DNA of 46,311 bases from an uncultured Collinsella sp. (GCA_937943045.1 CALEBN010000007.1:1-46311), one strand, 5' to 3'; counted from the stretch's first letter, positions 23,377-32,057 are shown. The notes: generated from the sequence alone by a model not told the origin. Program-made: numbers and translations.

Positions 23377-23547
23377 TGAACGTTCACCTAGTGGTTGCGT
23401 GGTGCTGAATCGACTTAATAATCAAAAATGCAGGGATATTTTCATTTTCAGGTCCGTTCAACGGCAAAAAACGACCGTTCAAGGATAATATACAAGTGAA
23501 CGTTCACCTATTATAAGCAAATCGCGCATAATCTAGCTAAACGTTCA
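23377..23547 (+). promoter_or_regulatory. Transporter promoter with LacI-type operators
   Basis: Operator 1 is GTGAACGTTCAC (23496-23507); its right half gives the -35 TTCACC (23503-23508). After 18 bases comes the -10 CATAAT (23527-23532), then a degenerate operator 2, TAAACGTTCA (23538-23547). A further operator, TGAACGTTCA (23377-23386), lies 120 bases upstream of operator 1. CCGTTCAACGG and CCGTTCA (23475-23481) precede operator 1 as at uxaC. Confidence 0.75.
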
Positions 23548-23627
23548 CCCTGAACGGCATGCAGACAGACGTCGGTATGGACTCCAATGTCTTGTTCCAA
23601 GACAATCGAGAAAAGAGAGGGAGCTCG

Positions 23628-25187
23628 ATGACTAACAAGATCGGTAAAAAGCGCAAGATCACATTCTGGACGCGCTTGGGCTTTGGTATGGGCGGCATGC
23701 TCAACTCTGGTGCCCTGACCTTTACGCACAGCTACATGGTGCTGTTCCTGTCCACGGAGTGCGGTCTGTCCGCAGGCGAGGCTGCGTTGATCAGCTCGTT
23801 CGCCATCTATCTCAACGCCATTCTGTGCCCGCTCATGGGCTTTGTGGCCGATAACTTTTACGCTACCAAGATCGGCCGTATCTTTGGCCGCCGCCGTTTC
23901 TGGATCTTGCTGGCAATCCCGATGATGGTCGCCGAGCCGCTCATCTTTGTGGCTACGCCGTTTGGTTTCCCGTACTACTTTGTGCTGTACCTGATCTACA
24001 ACGTCGCGTATACGTTCTGCACTGCCAACCTGTCGCCGCTTACCATCGAGATGACCGACGACTTCAAGGAGCGTACGTACCTCACCGGCTACAAGCACCT
24101 CTTTGGTAACGCCGCCGGCTTCCTGATGGCAGCACTCGTCGGCTTTGGCTTTGGCACCTTCGGCGAGACCAACCCGTTCAGCTACTTCATCATCGCTACG
24201 GTCAACGCTTCGGTCATGGCAATCTCGCTGCTGTGCGTGTACCTGTCCACGTGGGAGCACACCCCCGAGGAGGTGGCTCAGGAGAAGATCGAGAGCGTCG
24301 GCGAGGGTATCAAGAAGTTCTTCATCGACGTTGTCTCCACCTTCCGCAATAAGTCCTTCCGCAAGGTCCTGTATGCACAGGTCTCCACGAAGCTCGCTGC
24401 TGCCTGCTGGTCTGCCTGCCTGTCCTTCTTCATCGTCTACTGCCTGCAGATTCCTAAGTCCTATGAGTCCGTGATGGAGATGCCCGGCAAGGTCGTCGCT
24501 ATCGTCTGCACCGCTATCTGGGTTGCCCTCATGGCCAAGAAGGGCTTCCACAAGTCTTGGTACCTGGCAAACGTCGGTTGCGCTGCGTGCATCATCGCCT
24601 ACAACTACTTCGCCTTTGGTCAGATCAACGGCACCTCCACGGTCGCCATCGCCATGATCGCCTACCCCATCATCTTCGCTATCTGGAAGTTCTTCTACGT
24701 TGGCTTTCAGTATCTGCCCGATGTTCTGCTCAACTACATCCCCGATGTCGATGAGCTCATCACCCTGCGTCGTCGCGAGGGCATCTACAGCTCCGCTCAG
24801 CAGCTCTGCCAGCAGATCGCCCAGGCTATCGCCGTCAACGCATGGGCTATCGTCCTTGCTGCCTCCGGCTTCATTCAGACCGCCGGTAACAGCGACGCCG
24901 TGACCCAGCCCGCCACCGTGCCTCTGTACATCTGCGGCTACATGCTTATCGGCTGCGCCGGCTTCTTCCTGCTCGCGGCTATCCTTGCCCGCGGCATCAA
25001 GATCGACAAGGAGCAGTGCGACATCCTCTGCGACGAGATCAAGCGCGTCAAGGAGGGCGGCAAGATGGCCGACGTCCAGCCCGAGGTCAAGGCCCTTTGC
25101 GAGGAGCTCTCCGGCTTCAAGTACGAGGACTGCTTCGCTCACAACAACGTTGGCTTCCAGGACGGCAGCGTAATTCCCGCCGAGTAG
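23628..25187 (+). CDS. GPH-family sugar/uronide symporter
   Basis: A 519-residue carrier of the glycoside-pentoside-hexuronide:cation symporter family with about 12 hydrophobic segments. Typical features are the RLGFGMGGMLNSG start, MGFVADNFYATKIGRIFGRRRFWIL between helices 2 and 3, and the GYKHLFGN region. A hydrophilic C-terminal tail of about 60 residues is longer than in many relatives. AGAGAGGGAG precedes the ATG at 23628; earlier in-frame ATGs have no ribosome site. Its operators and its neighbours suggest import of galacturonate oligomers or unsaturated oligogalacturonides; the cargo is inferred. Confidence 0.85.
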   Translation: MTNKIGKKRKITFWTRLGFGMGGMLNSGALTFTHSYMVLFLSTECGLSAGEAALISSFAIYLNAILCPLMGFVADNFYATKIGRIFGRRRFWILLAIPMMVAEPLIFVATPFGFPYYFVLYLIYNVAYTFCTANLSPLTIEMTDDFKERTYLTGYKHLFGNAAGFLMAALVGFGFGTFGETNPFSYFIIATVNASVMAISLLCVYLSTWEHTPEEVAQEKIESVGEGIKKFFIDVVSTFRNKSFRKVLYAQVSTKLAAACWSACLSFFIVYCLQIPKSYESVMEMPGKVVAIVCTAIWVALMAKKGFHKSWYLANVGCAACIIAYNYFAFGQINGTSTVAIAMIAYPIIFAIWKFFYVGFQYLPDVLLNYIPDVDELITLRRREGIYSSAQQLCQQIAQAIAVNAWAIVLAASGFIQTAGNSDAVTQPATVPLYICGYMLIGCAGFFLLAAILARGIKIDKEQCDILCDEIKRVKEGGKMADVQPEVKALCEELSGFKYEDCFAHNNVGFQDGSVIPAE

Positions 25188-25211
25188 GGCAGGCGCATCG
25201 TCCAAACCACA

Positions 25212-25255
25212 GGGCCGTGCCACCGGAGATCCACCGGCGGGTGCGGCCCTTTTTT
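25212..25255 (+). terminator. Terminator between transporter and GH28 gene
   Basis: A GC-rich stem of about 15 bp (GGGCCGTGCCACCGG with CCGGCGGGTGCGGCCC, one bulge) is followed by T6. No operator or clear promoter stands before the GH28 gene, so it probably relies on read-through. Confidence 0.85.
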
Positions 25256-25301
25256 AAAAACGAGTAGTATGAACTTCTGATTACATTTGAGGGAGAGACC
25301 C

Positions 25302-26897
25302 ATGGAGACGAACGTTATCTGGCGCAACGCCCGCGCGGCCGTTATTGAGCTCGACGACGGTGGCTACTTTACCTGTGCCGATACGTGGGAGATCTTTGTC
25401 AACGATGAGCCCGTCGGTACCACGAATACGGTCGAGACCTATGTTGACGGCCTGGTTCCCGGCAAGCGCAACCTCGTCCGCTTTGTCTGCGGCGAGCGTG
25501 AGCTGAGTGTGGGCGTCACCACGCCCGCGGAGCCCTTTACCATCAATGTTCGCGACTGCGGCGCCAAAGGCGATGCCGAGCACGATGACACCACCAATAT
25601 CCAGGCTGCCATCATGGCTTGTCCCAAGGGCGGGCGCGTGCTGATTCCCGCTGGCAACTACCGCATCAAGTCCCTCTTCCTTAAGAGCAATATCAACATC
25701 GAGCTCGCCGAGGGCGCGGTGCTGCTGGCCCGTCACGACCGCGCGGCGCTTGCCTACATTCCGGGCACGGTCACGGGTGACAAGGGCACCGGGTATGCCG
25801 GCACCGATATGCTGCCCCTGGGCCGCTGGGAGGGCGAGAGCTTTTCGACCTACTGTTCGACCTTTACGGGTCTGAGCGTGCACGACGTGTGCATCTATGG
25901 CCGCGGCGCCATCGACGGCCAAACCGATTTTGCCGAGGATAACTGGTGGAACAAGGACTTTAAGAATATCTTCCGCCCCGAGGAGGGCCGCGAGATCGCC
26001 CGCCCGCGCATGATCTTCCTGTCCGAGTGCCAAAACGTGAGCCTTGCCGGCTTTACCGTCCGCAACAGCCCGGCATGGAACATCCATCCCGTTCTGTGTG
26101 AGCACGTTGATGCGCTTTGCCTGTCCATCGAGGGTCCCAAGAACTCCCACAACACCGACGGCTTCGATCCCGAGAGCTGTGGCTTTGTTCGTATCCTGGG
26201 TTGCCAGTTCTCGGTGGGCGACGACTGCATCGCCATCAAGAGCGGCAAACTGGGCATTGAGCCCGAGCTTCGTCCCGCCACGCACGACGTGCTGATCTCG
26301 CACTGCTACATGCACGACGGCCACGGCGCCGTGGTGCTGGGATCCGAGGCCGCCGGCGGCATCAAGGACCTCACCGTGAGCAAGTGCCTCTTTGAGCGCA
26401 CCGACCGAGGCCTGCGCGTCAAGACCCGCCGCGGTCGCGGCAAGGACGCCGTCAACGAGGGCATCACCTTTGAGCACATTCGCATGGACGAGGTGCTCAC
26501 GCCTTTCGTGGTCAATTCGTTCTACTTCTGCGACAAGGACGGCAAGACCGACTACGTTCAGAGCCGCGAGGCGCTGCCCGTCGACGACCGCACGCCCGGG
26601 TTTGGCGCCACGACGTTCCGCGACATCGAGGCCACCAACTGCCACGCGGCCGCGGCCTATATCACGGGCCTGCCCGAGAGCAAGGTGACGCGCCTGACAT
26701 TCCAGGATGTCCATGTGACCTTTGCCGCCGATGCCGAGCCCTTTGTGCCGGCCATGGCCTGTGGCGTGGAGCCGATGGTGCGCCAGGGCATCATCGCGCA
26801 GAACGTGAAAGTCCTCGACCTGCAAAATGTGGTGATTGAGGGTCAGGACGGAGATGAGCTGCAGCTCGAGAACGTCGATAAGATTGTCCGTTCCTAG
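25302..26897 (+). CDS. GH28 polygalacturonase, cytoplasmic
   Basis: A glycoside hydrolase family 28 protein of 531 residues. After a short beta-sandwich-like N-terminal domain (1 to about 80) comes the right-handed beta helix (VRDCGAKGDAEHDDTTNIQAAI). The catalytic set is present: N284-T-D286, D307-D308 in GDDCIAIKSG, G-H341-G, and the RGLRVKT site for the RIK motif. It probably releases galacturonate from short pectin oligomers. There is no signal peptide; the protein begins METNVIWRNARAAVIEL. The start at 25302 follows GAGGGAGAG. Exo-action is inferred from the N-terminal domain and cellular location. Confidence 0.92.
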   Translation: METNVIWRNARAAVIELDDGGYFTCADTWEIFVNDEPVGTTNTVETYVDGLVPGKRNLVRFVCGERELSVGVTTPAEPFTINVRDCGAKGDAEHDDTTNIQAAIMACPKGGRVLIPAGNYRIKSLFLKSNINIELAEGAVLLARHDRAALAYIPGTVTGDKGTGYAGTDMLPLGRWEGESFSTYCSTFTGLSVHDVCIYGRGAIDGQTDFAEDNWWNKDFKNIFRPEEGREIARPRMIFLSECQNVSLAGFTVRNSPAWNIHPVLCEHVDALCLSIEGPKNSHNTDGFDPESCGFVRILGCQFSVGDDCIAIKSGKLGIEPELRPATHDVLISHCYMHDGHGAVVLGSEAAGGIKDLTVSKCLFERTDRGLRVKTRRGRGKDAVNEGITFEHIRMDEVLTPFVVNSFYFCDKDGKTDYVQSREALPVDDRTPGFGATTFRDIEATNCHAAAAYITGLPESKVTRLTFQDVHVTFAADAEPFVPAMACGVEPMVRQGIIAQNVKVLDLQNVVIEGQDGDELQLENVDKIVRS

Positions 26898-26913
26898 CTG
26901 GAATTGATGACCG

Positions 26914-26951
26914 GGGCCGCATTGCCGAAAAAATCGGCTATGCGGCCCTTG
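26914..26951 (+). terminator. Hairpin between GH28 and hydrolase genes
   Basis: A 9-bp GC stem (GGGCCGCAT with ATGCGGCCC) and an inner CCGA/TCGG stem are followed by a weak TTGTA tail. A partial terminator or processing site inside the operon. Confidence 0.5.
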
Positions 26952-26992
26952 TACCATGCGGCCGCGCTACGCATCATAACGAGAAGGTATAC

Positions 26993-27802
26993 ATGCTCAA
27001 TAAAACGATTTGTGTCGGGGTCGATGGCTCGGATGCCGCGATCTCGTCCTATATTTTTGCTCCCACCGAGGATGCTTATGGCCTAGAACCCCGACCTGCA
27101 GTTTTGATTGTGCCGGGTGGGGGCTACGATCATATTTCGCCTCGAGAGGGCGAGCCGGTGGCGCTACGCTTACTTGCGATGGGGTATCAGGCTTTTGTTC
27201 TGGACTACTCGGTTGCGCCCGCCACCTATCCGCTTGCATTGCAAGAACTTGCACGGGCGGTCGATACCGTGCGAAGTCATGCGACGGAGTTTTGCGTCGA
27301 TCCCAATCGAATTACGGTCATGGGTTTTTCGGCGGGTGGGCATCTGGTTGGCTTGCTCGGGGCGCTTTGGGACCAATCCTGGCTTGCAGAGTCGATCGCG
27401 ACATCGCCTGAGTCGATTCGGCCTGACGCACTTTGCTTGGGCTATCCGGTCGTAAGCTCGGGGGCCTATGCCCATCGTGGCTCGTTTGAACACCTAACGG
27501 GTGCCGATGACGTTTTGGCTCAAAAGTTGTCGATCGAGAACATGGTTGGTGAAGGCTTTCCCCGTACGTTCTTATGGCATACCGCCGAGGATGCATCGGT
27601 GCCAGTCCAAAATAGCCTTTTGCTTGCGCAGGCGCTTGCCGATCACGGGATTGGCTTTAGCTTACATATTTTTCCGCATGGAAAGCACGGAGCATCGCTC
27701 GCCACGGCCCAAACGGCATTTAAGGGTTGCGCCGAGCATATTCAGCCACAGGTTCAGGGCTGGCCTGAGCAGTTTGCCGCCTGGGAGCGTGATGGACGAT
27801 GA
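26993..27802 (+). CDS. Alpha/beta hydrolase, probable carbohydrate esterase
   Basis: A 269-residue alpha/beta hydrolase resembling xylan acetylesterase/BD-FAE type enzymes. The oxyanion block is PGGGYDHISPREGEP (41-55), the nucleophile Ser113 is in GFSAGGH, the acid is in HTAEDASVP and the catalytic His is in FPHGKHGA. There is no signal peptide. It probably removes acetyl groups from imported pectin oligomers; the exact ester is unknown. GAGAAGG precedes the ATG. Its stop overlaps the start of the next gene (ATGA). Codon choice looks less GC-biased than in its neighbours, which could mean later acquisition. Confidence 0.85.
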   Translation: MLNKTICVGVDGSDAAISSYIFAPTEDAYGLEPRPAVLIVPGGGYDHISPREGEPVALRLLAMGYQAFVLDYSVAPATYPLALQELARAVDTVRSHATEFCVDPNRITVMGFSAGGHLVGLLGALWDQSWLAESIATSPESIRPDALCLGYPVVSSGAYAHRGSFEHLTGADDVLAQKLSIENMVGEGFPRTFLWHTAEDASVPVQNSLLLAQALADHGIGFSLHIFPHGKHGASLATAQTAFKGCAEHIQPQVQGWPEQFAAWERDGR

Positions 27803-29961
27803 ACGAAAGTATCTATACGCTGCGCGTTTCGAGGGCTGCGGAAGGAGCGTACCCAGCGATTTCCGATGCCTTGGCGGCAGTCGATCGGCTCTATCCGGAT
27901 GCCGAGCAACCGGTGATGATTCGCATCGATCCGGGCGAGTATCGCGAGCGGGTCGAGATCCGTCGCCCACATGTGACGATTGAGGGAGAGACGGCCGACA
28001 GCGTGCGCATCGTTGGCTGCCTTGCGGCGCAGATGCCCTCGGAGGACGGCAGCGGCCAGGACGGAAAGCTCGGCACCTTCCGCACGTATACGGTGTTGGT
28101 CGATGCCGATGACGTGACGCTTGCAAACCTCACGATCGAAAACGATGCGGGCGATGGACGCGAGGTCGGTCAGGCGATTGCCCTGTATGCCGATGGCGAC
28201 CGTCTAGTCGTCGATGCCTGCTGCATTAAGGGGCACCAAGACACGCTGTTTTTGGGTCCGCTGCCGCCGCATGAGGTCAAACCGGGCGGGTTTATAGGAC
28301 CCAAACAGTATGCGCCGCGCCGGGTGGGGCGCCAGTATTTTAGACGTTGCCGGATCGAGGGCGATGTCGACTTTATCTTTGGCGGCGCGCGTGCCTATTT
28401 TGAGGGGTGCGAGATTCGCTCACTCAACCGCGATATGGACGTGAACGGTTACGTGACGGCGGCATCGACGCCCGAGGGAGAGCCGTACGGCTTCGTGTTC
28501 CACGGCTGTTCGTTTACAGCTCCGGATGACGTGGCGCCGGATTCGGTCTATCTGGGCCGTCCTTGGCGCGAGTGGGCGCAAACCGTGCTGATCGATTGCT
28601 GGCTGGGGCAACACATCAAGCGCGAAGGTTGGTGGGACTGGAATAAGCCGGCGGCGCACGAGAGGGCGCGCTATGTTGGCACAAGTCTGCATGGCCCGGC
28701 GGGTGATGCTGCTGGCTGGGCGCCGTGGACGCGCGAACTCGATGCGACGGCCGCTGCCCGGTACGCTCGCGAGCAGGTGCTTGCCGGTGCGGACGGCTGG
28801 GACCCCGAGGGCGGCGATGGTGATGCGGTGGAGACCGCCAGTCTTTCCGATAGCGGCCGCACAGTGCATATCGACATCTATTACGAAGACGAACCGGCGC
28901 TTCGCGACCGTCTTAAGCGCGAGGGGCGTTCCGCCGCGTTTAAGGGCGCGACGCCCGGTGACTTTGAAGCATGGCAAATTGCGACGAGGGATCGGCTGTT
29001 TGACCTGCTGGGCTTATCGATTATGGACCGTGTGCCGATTGAAGTGCGCGAGCTCGATCGGGTGCAGATTGCCGGCGGTATCGTGCGCACTCATGCGATG
29101 TTGCAGGTGGAGCGCGACGTTTGGATGCCGTTTTACCTACTGGAGCCGCAGGCGCCCAAGCTGGATGCGCACGGCTGCAAGCGCTGCTATATCTGCCCGC
29201 ATGGCCATCAGGGCGCAGGCGCCGCAAGTGTTGCGGGCGTAACGGGCGTGCCGGCGGTCGACGATGCCGTACGCAAGTTTAACTACGACTACGGCCTGCG
29301 TCTGGCGCGCATGGGCTATGTGACCGTCTGTCCCGATGCACGTGGCTGGGGGAGCCGTCGCGACTGGAAAGGCCAGGGCGACGACGAGAACAGTTATCTG
29401 CGCGGGACCTGCCTAAACCAGGCGCGCATGGCGGAGCCGCTGGGCCTTACGGTTGCAGGTCTCAACGCCTGGGACAACATGCGTCTGATCGATTACCTGG
29501 AGGCGCGCGGCGACATTGCCATGGACGACCTGGGCTGCTTTGGCTTTTCGGGCGGCGGATACATGACGTTGTACCTGGCGGCGCTCGACCCACGCGTGCG
29601 CAAGGCGTTTGTCTCGGGCTATCTGTACGGTGTCGACGATTCGCTGCTGCACCTCAACGGTAACTGCAGCTGCAACTATGTGCCGGGACTGTGGCGCCTG
29701 CTCGATATGGGCGATATCGCGTCGCTCATTGCACCACGCCCGCTGCTGGTGCAGAGTTGCGAGGGTGATCATCTCAACGGCGCCCGCGGACTTGCGAATG
29801 TTGATGAGCAGCTCTCCATCGTTCGGGACGCCTATGGCCTCGTGGGACATGCCGACGACCTGTTGCACGAGGTTTGCCCGGGCGGACACCATCTGGGCGT
29901 TGCGTACCTTGCCGAGGATATCGAATGGCTTGACGGGCATGCTGCCGGGGGCCGTTCCTAG
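27799..29961 (+). CDS. Fusion of pectin methylesterase and alpha/beta-hydrolase esterase
   Basis: A 720-residue two-domain protein without signal peptide. Residues 1 to about 320 are a CE8 pectin methylesterase: GQAIAL with Gln125, GHQDTLF with Gln147-Asp148, the nucleophile Asp191 in GDVDFIFGGARAYFEGC, and YLGRPWREW with Arg254. After a linker (about 321-360) residues 361-720 form an alpha/beta hydrolase: HGHQGAG, DARGWGSR, Ser584 in GFSGGGYM, Asp657 in EGDHLNG and a His at 697-698. This resembles large acetylesterase/dienelactone-hydrolase-like enzymes. The pairing would remove methyl and probably acetyl esters from the same oligomer inside the cell. The start overlaps the previous stop, indicating coupled translation. 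Confidence 0.88.
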   Translation: MNESIYTLRVSRAAEGAYPAISDALAAVDRLYPDAEQPVMIRIDPGEYRERVEIRRPHVTIEGETADSVRIVGCLAAQMPSEDGSGQDGKLGTFRTYTVLVDADDVTLANLTIENDAGDGREVGQAIALYADGDRLVVDACCIKGHQDTLFLGPLPPHEVKPGGFIGPKQYAPRRVGRQYFRRCRIEGDVDFIFGGARAYFEGCEIRSLNRDMDVNGYVTAASTPEGEPYGFVFHGCSFTAPDDVAPDSVYLGRPWREWAQTVLIDCWLGQHIKREGWWDWNKPAAHERARYVGTSLHGPAGDAAGWAPWTRELDATAAARYAREQVLAGADGWDPEGGDGDAVETASLSDSGRTVHIDIYYEDEPALRDRLKREGRSAAFKGATPGDFEAWQIATRDRLFDLLGLSIMDRVPIEVRELDRVQIAGGIVRTHAMLQVERDVWMPFYLLEPQAPKLDAHGCKRCYICPHGHQGAGAASVAGVTGVPAVDDAVRKFNYDYGLRLARMGYVTVCPDARGWGSRRDWKGQGDDENSYLRGTCLNQARMAEPLGLTVAGLNAWDNMRLIDYLEARGDIAMDDLGCFGFSGGGYMTLYLAALDPRVRKAFVSGYLYGVDDSLLHLNGNCSCNYVPGLWRLLDMGDIASLIAPRPLLVQSCEGDHLNGARGLANVDEQLSIVRDAYGLVGHADDLLHEVCPGGHHLGVAYLAEDIEWLDGHAAGGRS

Positions 29962-30039
29962 GTCGTGGGCGTTGTTGCGGGCAAACGGTAATGACTGATG
30001 AGGCCAAAGGCCGCCGTGTGGGCGGGAAGGAGTATAAAT

Positions 30040-30711
30040 ATGAAACCGACGAAGACCTTGAGCGAGTCGACCATCTGCTGTTTTGGTGATTCGACCACGT
30101 GGGGCGACAATGGATGCGGCGCGGGCGGCAACGACATCTCCTGGACTTCGCATCTAGGAGCGCTGCTGGGTGGCGCAACTATCGAGAATTACGGCATCAA
30201 GGGATCGCGCATCGCCGTCAAGGCCGACCGTACCGATTCGTTTGTCGAGCGCTTGGACGGCATCGATCACGCGGCAGATGTCTACGTCGTCTTTGGCGGC
30301 GTCAACGACTTTAGCCGTAACGTGCCGCTGGGAGAGCTGGGCAGCACGGACGTGCATGAGTTCTACGGTGCGCTCGACTACCTGATTCGCGCTATCACGG
30401 CGCGTTCGCCTCAGGCAAAGCTGGTGTTTATGACGCCGTGCAAGACCAGCGGTAAACACGAGAAGGATATCCCGGCGAGCGATGAGCTCAACCATCTGGG
30501 CCTGACGCAGGTCGCCTACGTAAAGGCGATGCTGGAGGTCTGCGACTGCTACTCCGTGCCGGTGATCGACCTGTATGCGCAAAGCGGCATCAGCCCGTTT
30601 TTGCCGGAGCACCGCGAGCTCTACATGCCGGACGGTCTGCATTACAGCCCTTCCGGCTATGAGCGCCTGGCGCATCGCATCGCTGCGGGCCTCACCTCCG
30701 TTTGCCGCTAA
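30040..30711 (+). CDS. SGNH/GDSL esterase
   Basis: A 223-residue SGNH hydrolase. Block I is CFGDSTTWGDN with Ser18, the GxND block is FGGVNDF, and block V is MPDGLHYSPSGYERLA with the catalytic Asp and His. It resembles rhamnogalacturonan acetylesterase-type proteins. No signal peptide is visible. The start at 30040 is supported by GGAAGGAG about 8 bases upstream; an in-frame ATG at 29998 has none. Last gene before the next operator-controlled promoter, so presumably the end of the transporter transcript. It would be a third esterase acting on pectin fragments. Confidence 0.85.
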   Translation: MKPTKTLSESTICCFGDSTTWGDNGCGAGGNDISWTSHLGALLGGATIENYGIKGSRIAVKADRTDSFVERLDGIDHAADVYVVFGGVNDFSRNVPLGELGSTDVHEFYGALDYLIRAITARSPQAKLVFMTPCKTSGKHEKDIPASDELNHLGLTQVAYVKAMLEVCDCYSVPVIDLYAQSGISPFLPEHRELYMPDGLHYSPSGYERLAHRIAAGLTSVCR

Positions 30712-30718
30712 AAGGCTG

Positions 30719-30792
30719 CCGTTCACTGGGATTATAGGGTTAACGTTCACCATATAATCCCAGTTCGCGTTATACTAAGGTTAACGTTCACC
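30719..30792 (+). promoter_or_regulatory. GH105 promoter with nested palindrome and two operators
   Basis: Operator 1 (GGTTAACGTTCACC around 30738-30751) lies at the exact centre of a larger palindrome with 11-bp arms CTGGGATTATA (30726-30736) and TATAATCCCAG (30753-30763). TTCACC (30746-30751) serves as -35; after 18 bases comes TTATAC (30770-30775) as -10. Operator 2, TTAACGTTCACC, starts at 30781. CCGTTCA (30719-30725) precedes the set as at the other two promoters. Confidence 0.75.
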
Positions 30793-30818
30793 CATCATTT
30801 TTGTCAGAGGGGACAGCA

Positions 30819-32057
30819 ATGGGCTGCAATCAGATTCTGGACCGCTATATCGAGCAGTTGATCGAGACCTCTACGCCGCAGGCACCGGCCTGGAACATCG
30901 AAAAGCTCCGTGCCGGCAAGGAGAACACCTGGAACTATATCGATGGCTGCATGATCAAGGCGCTCATCGAGCTGTACGAGATCACGGGTGAGCAGCGCTA
31001 CCTGACCTTTGCCGACGACTACATCGACTTTTTTGTCCAGGAAGACGGCACCATCAAGCACTATAAGCCCGAGGAGTACAACCTCGACAACGTCAACGCG
31101 GGCAAGACCCTCTATAAGCTCTACGATTTGGTGGGCAAGCCCAAATACCGCGCCGCTATGGACACCATTTACCGCCAGCTCGAGACCCAGCCGCGCACCA
31201 AAGAGGGCGTGTTTTGGCACAAGGCCGTCTATCCCAACCAGATCTGGCTCGACGGCATGTATATGGCGCAGCCGTTCTATATGCAGTACGAACTGAGCTT
31301 CCACAACCGTCGTGCCTGCTCGGACAGCTTCCATATGTTCCAGGTCGTGCACGATCTGATGCGCAATCCCCTCAACGGTCTGTACTATCACGCTTACGAC
31401 GCGAGCCGCAAGCAGTTCTGGTGCGATCCGGTCACCGGCCTTTCGGCCAACTTCTGGCTGCGCGCCGAGGGCTGGTTTGCCATGGCGCTCATCGACACCT
31501 GGGAGCTTATGCCGCCTTCGATGTCGGCCGAGAAGGACGAGATCCGCAAGATGTTCCACGATCTGATCGACGCCATGCTGCCGTATCAGGACGAGAAGAC
31601 CGGCATGTGGCACCAGGTCATCAACCTGCCCAATATCGCCCCCAACTACCTGGAGGAGTCGGGCAGCGCCATCTTTGCCAACGCCATCATGAAGGGCGTG
31701 CGTCTGGGCGTGCTGGGCGAGCGTTACTACCAGTACGGCCGTCGCGCCTTCGATGGCATCTGCGAGACCTGCCTGTCCGAGCATGATGGCCAGCTGGCGC
31801 TCGACAACATCTGCCTGGTCGCAGGCTTGGGCAACACCGCACACCGCGAGGGCACGTTTGGTTACTACATGAGCGAGCCCGTGGTCAAAAATGATGCAAA
31901 GGGCGTCGCGCCGCTGGTGCTTGCCTATATCGAGACCATGCATCACGACAAGCTTGCCGGCAAGCGCGACCCGCTGGCCCCTTCGGGCGTGTGCTCTATC
32001 GAGGACCCGTTTGGCGGATACACCCCGGGCATCAACGCTCATAAGGGATGTGAATAG
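30819..32057 (+). CDS. GH105 unsaturated uronyl hydrolase
   Basis: A 412-residue (alpha/alpha)6-barrel hydrolase of family GH105. It removes the 4,5-unsaturated uronic acid left by pectate or rhamnogalacturonan lyases, giving 4-deoxy-5-keto uronate. Features are WNYIDGCMIKALIELYEITG, an Asp at 90 in NLDNVNAGKTLY, the likely catalytic Asp145 in IWLDGMYMAQPFY, and FWLRAEGWFAMALIDTWE where relatives have RGNGW. There is no signal peptide. The ATG at 30819 follows AGAGGGG at 6 bases; a TTG at 30801 is less likely. No polysaccharide lyase is in the window, so the unsaturated substrate must be produced elsewhere or by other microbes. Confidence 0.9.
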   Translation: MGCNQILDRYIEQLIETSTPQAPAWNIEKLRAGKENTWNYIDGCMIKALIELYEITGEQRYLTFADDYIDFFVQEDGTIKHYKPEEYNLDNVNAGKTLYKLYDLVGKPKYRAAMDTIYRQLETQPRTKEGVFWHKAVYPNQIWLDGMYMAQPFYMQYELSFHNRRACSDSFHMFQVVHDLMRNPLNGLYYHAYDASRKQFWCDPVTGLSANFWLRAEGWFAMALIDTWELMPPSMSAEKDEIRKMFHDLIDAMLPYQDEKTGMWHQVINLPNIAPNYLEESGSAIFANAIMKGVRLGVLGERYYQYGRRAFDGICETCLSEHDGQLALDNICLVAGLGNTAHREGTFGYYMSEPVVKNDAKGVAPLVLAYIETMHHDKLAGKRDPLAPSGVCSIEDPFGGYTPGINAHKGCE

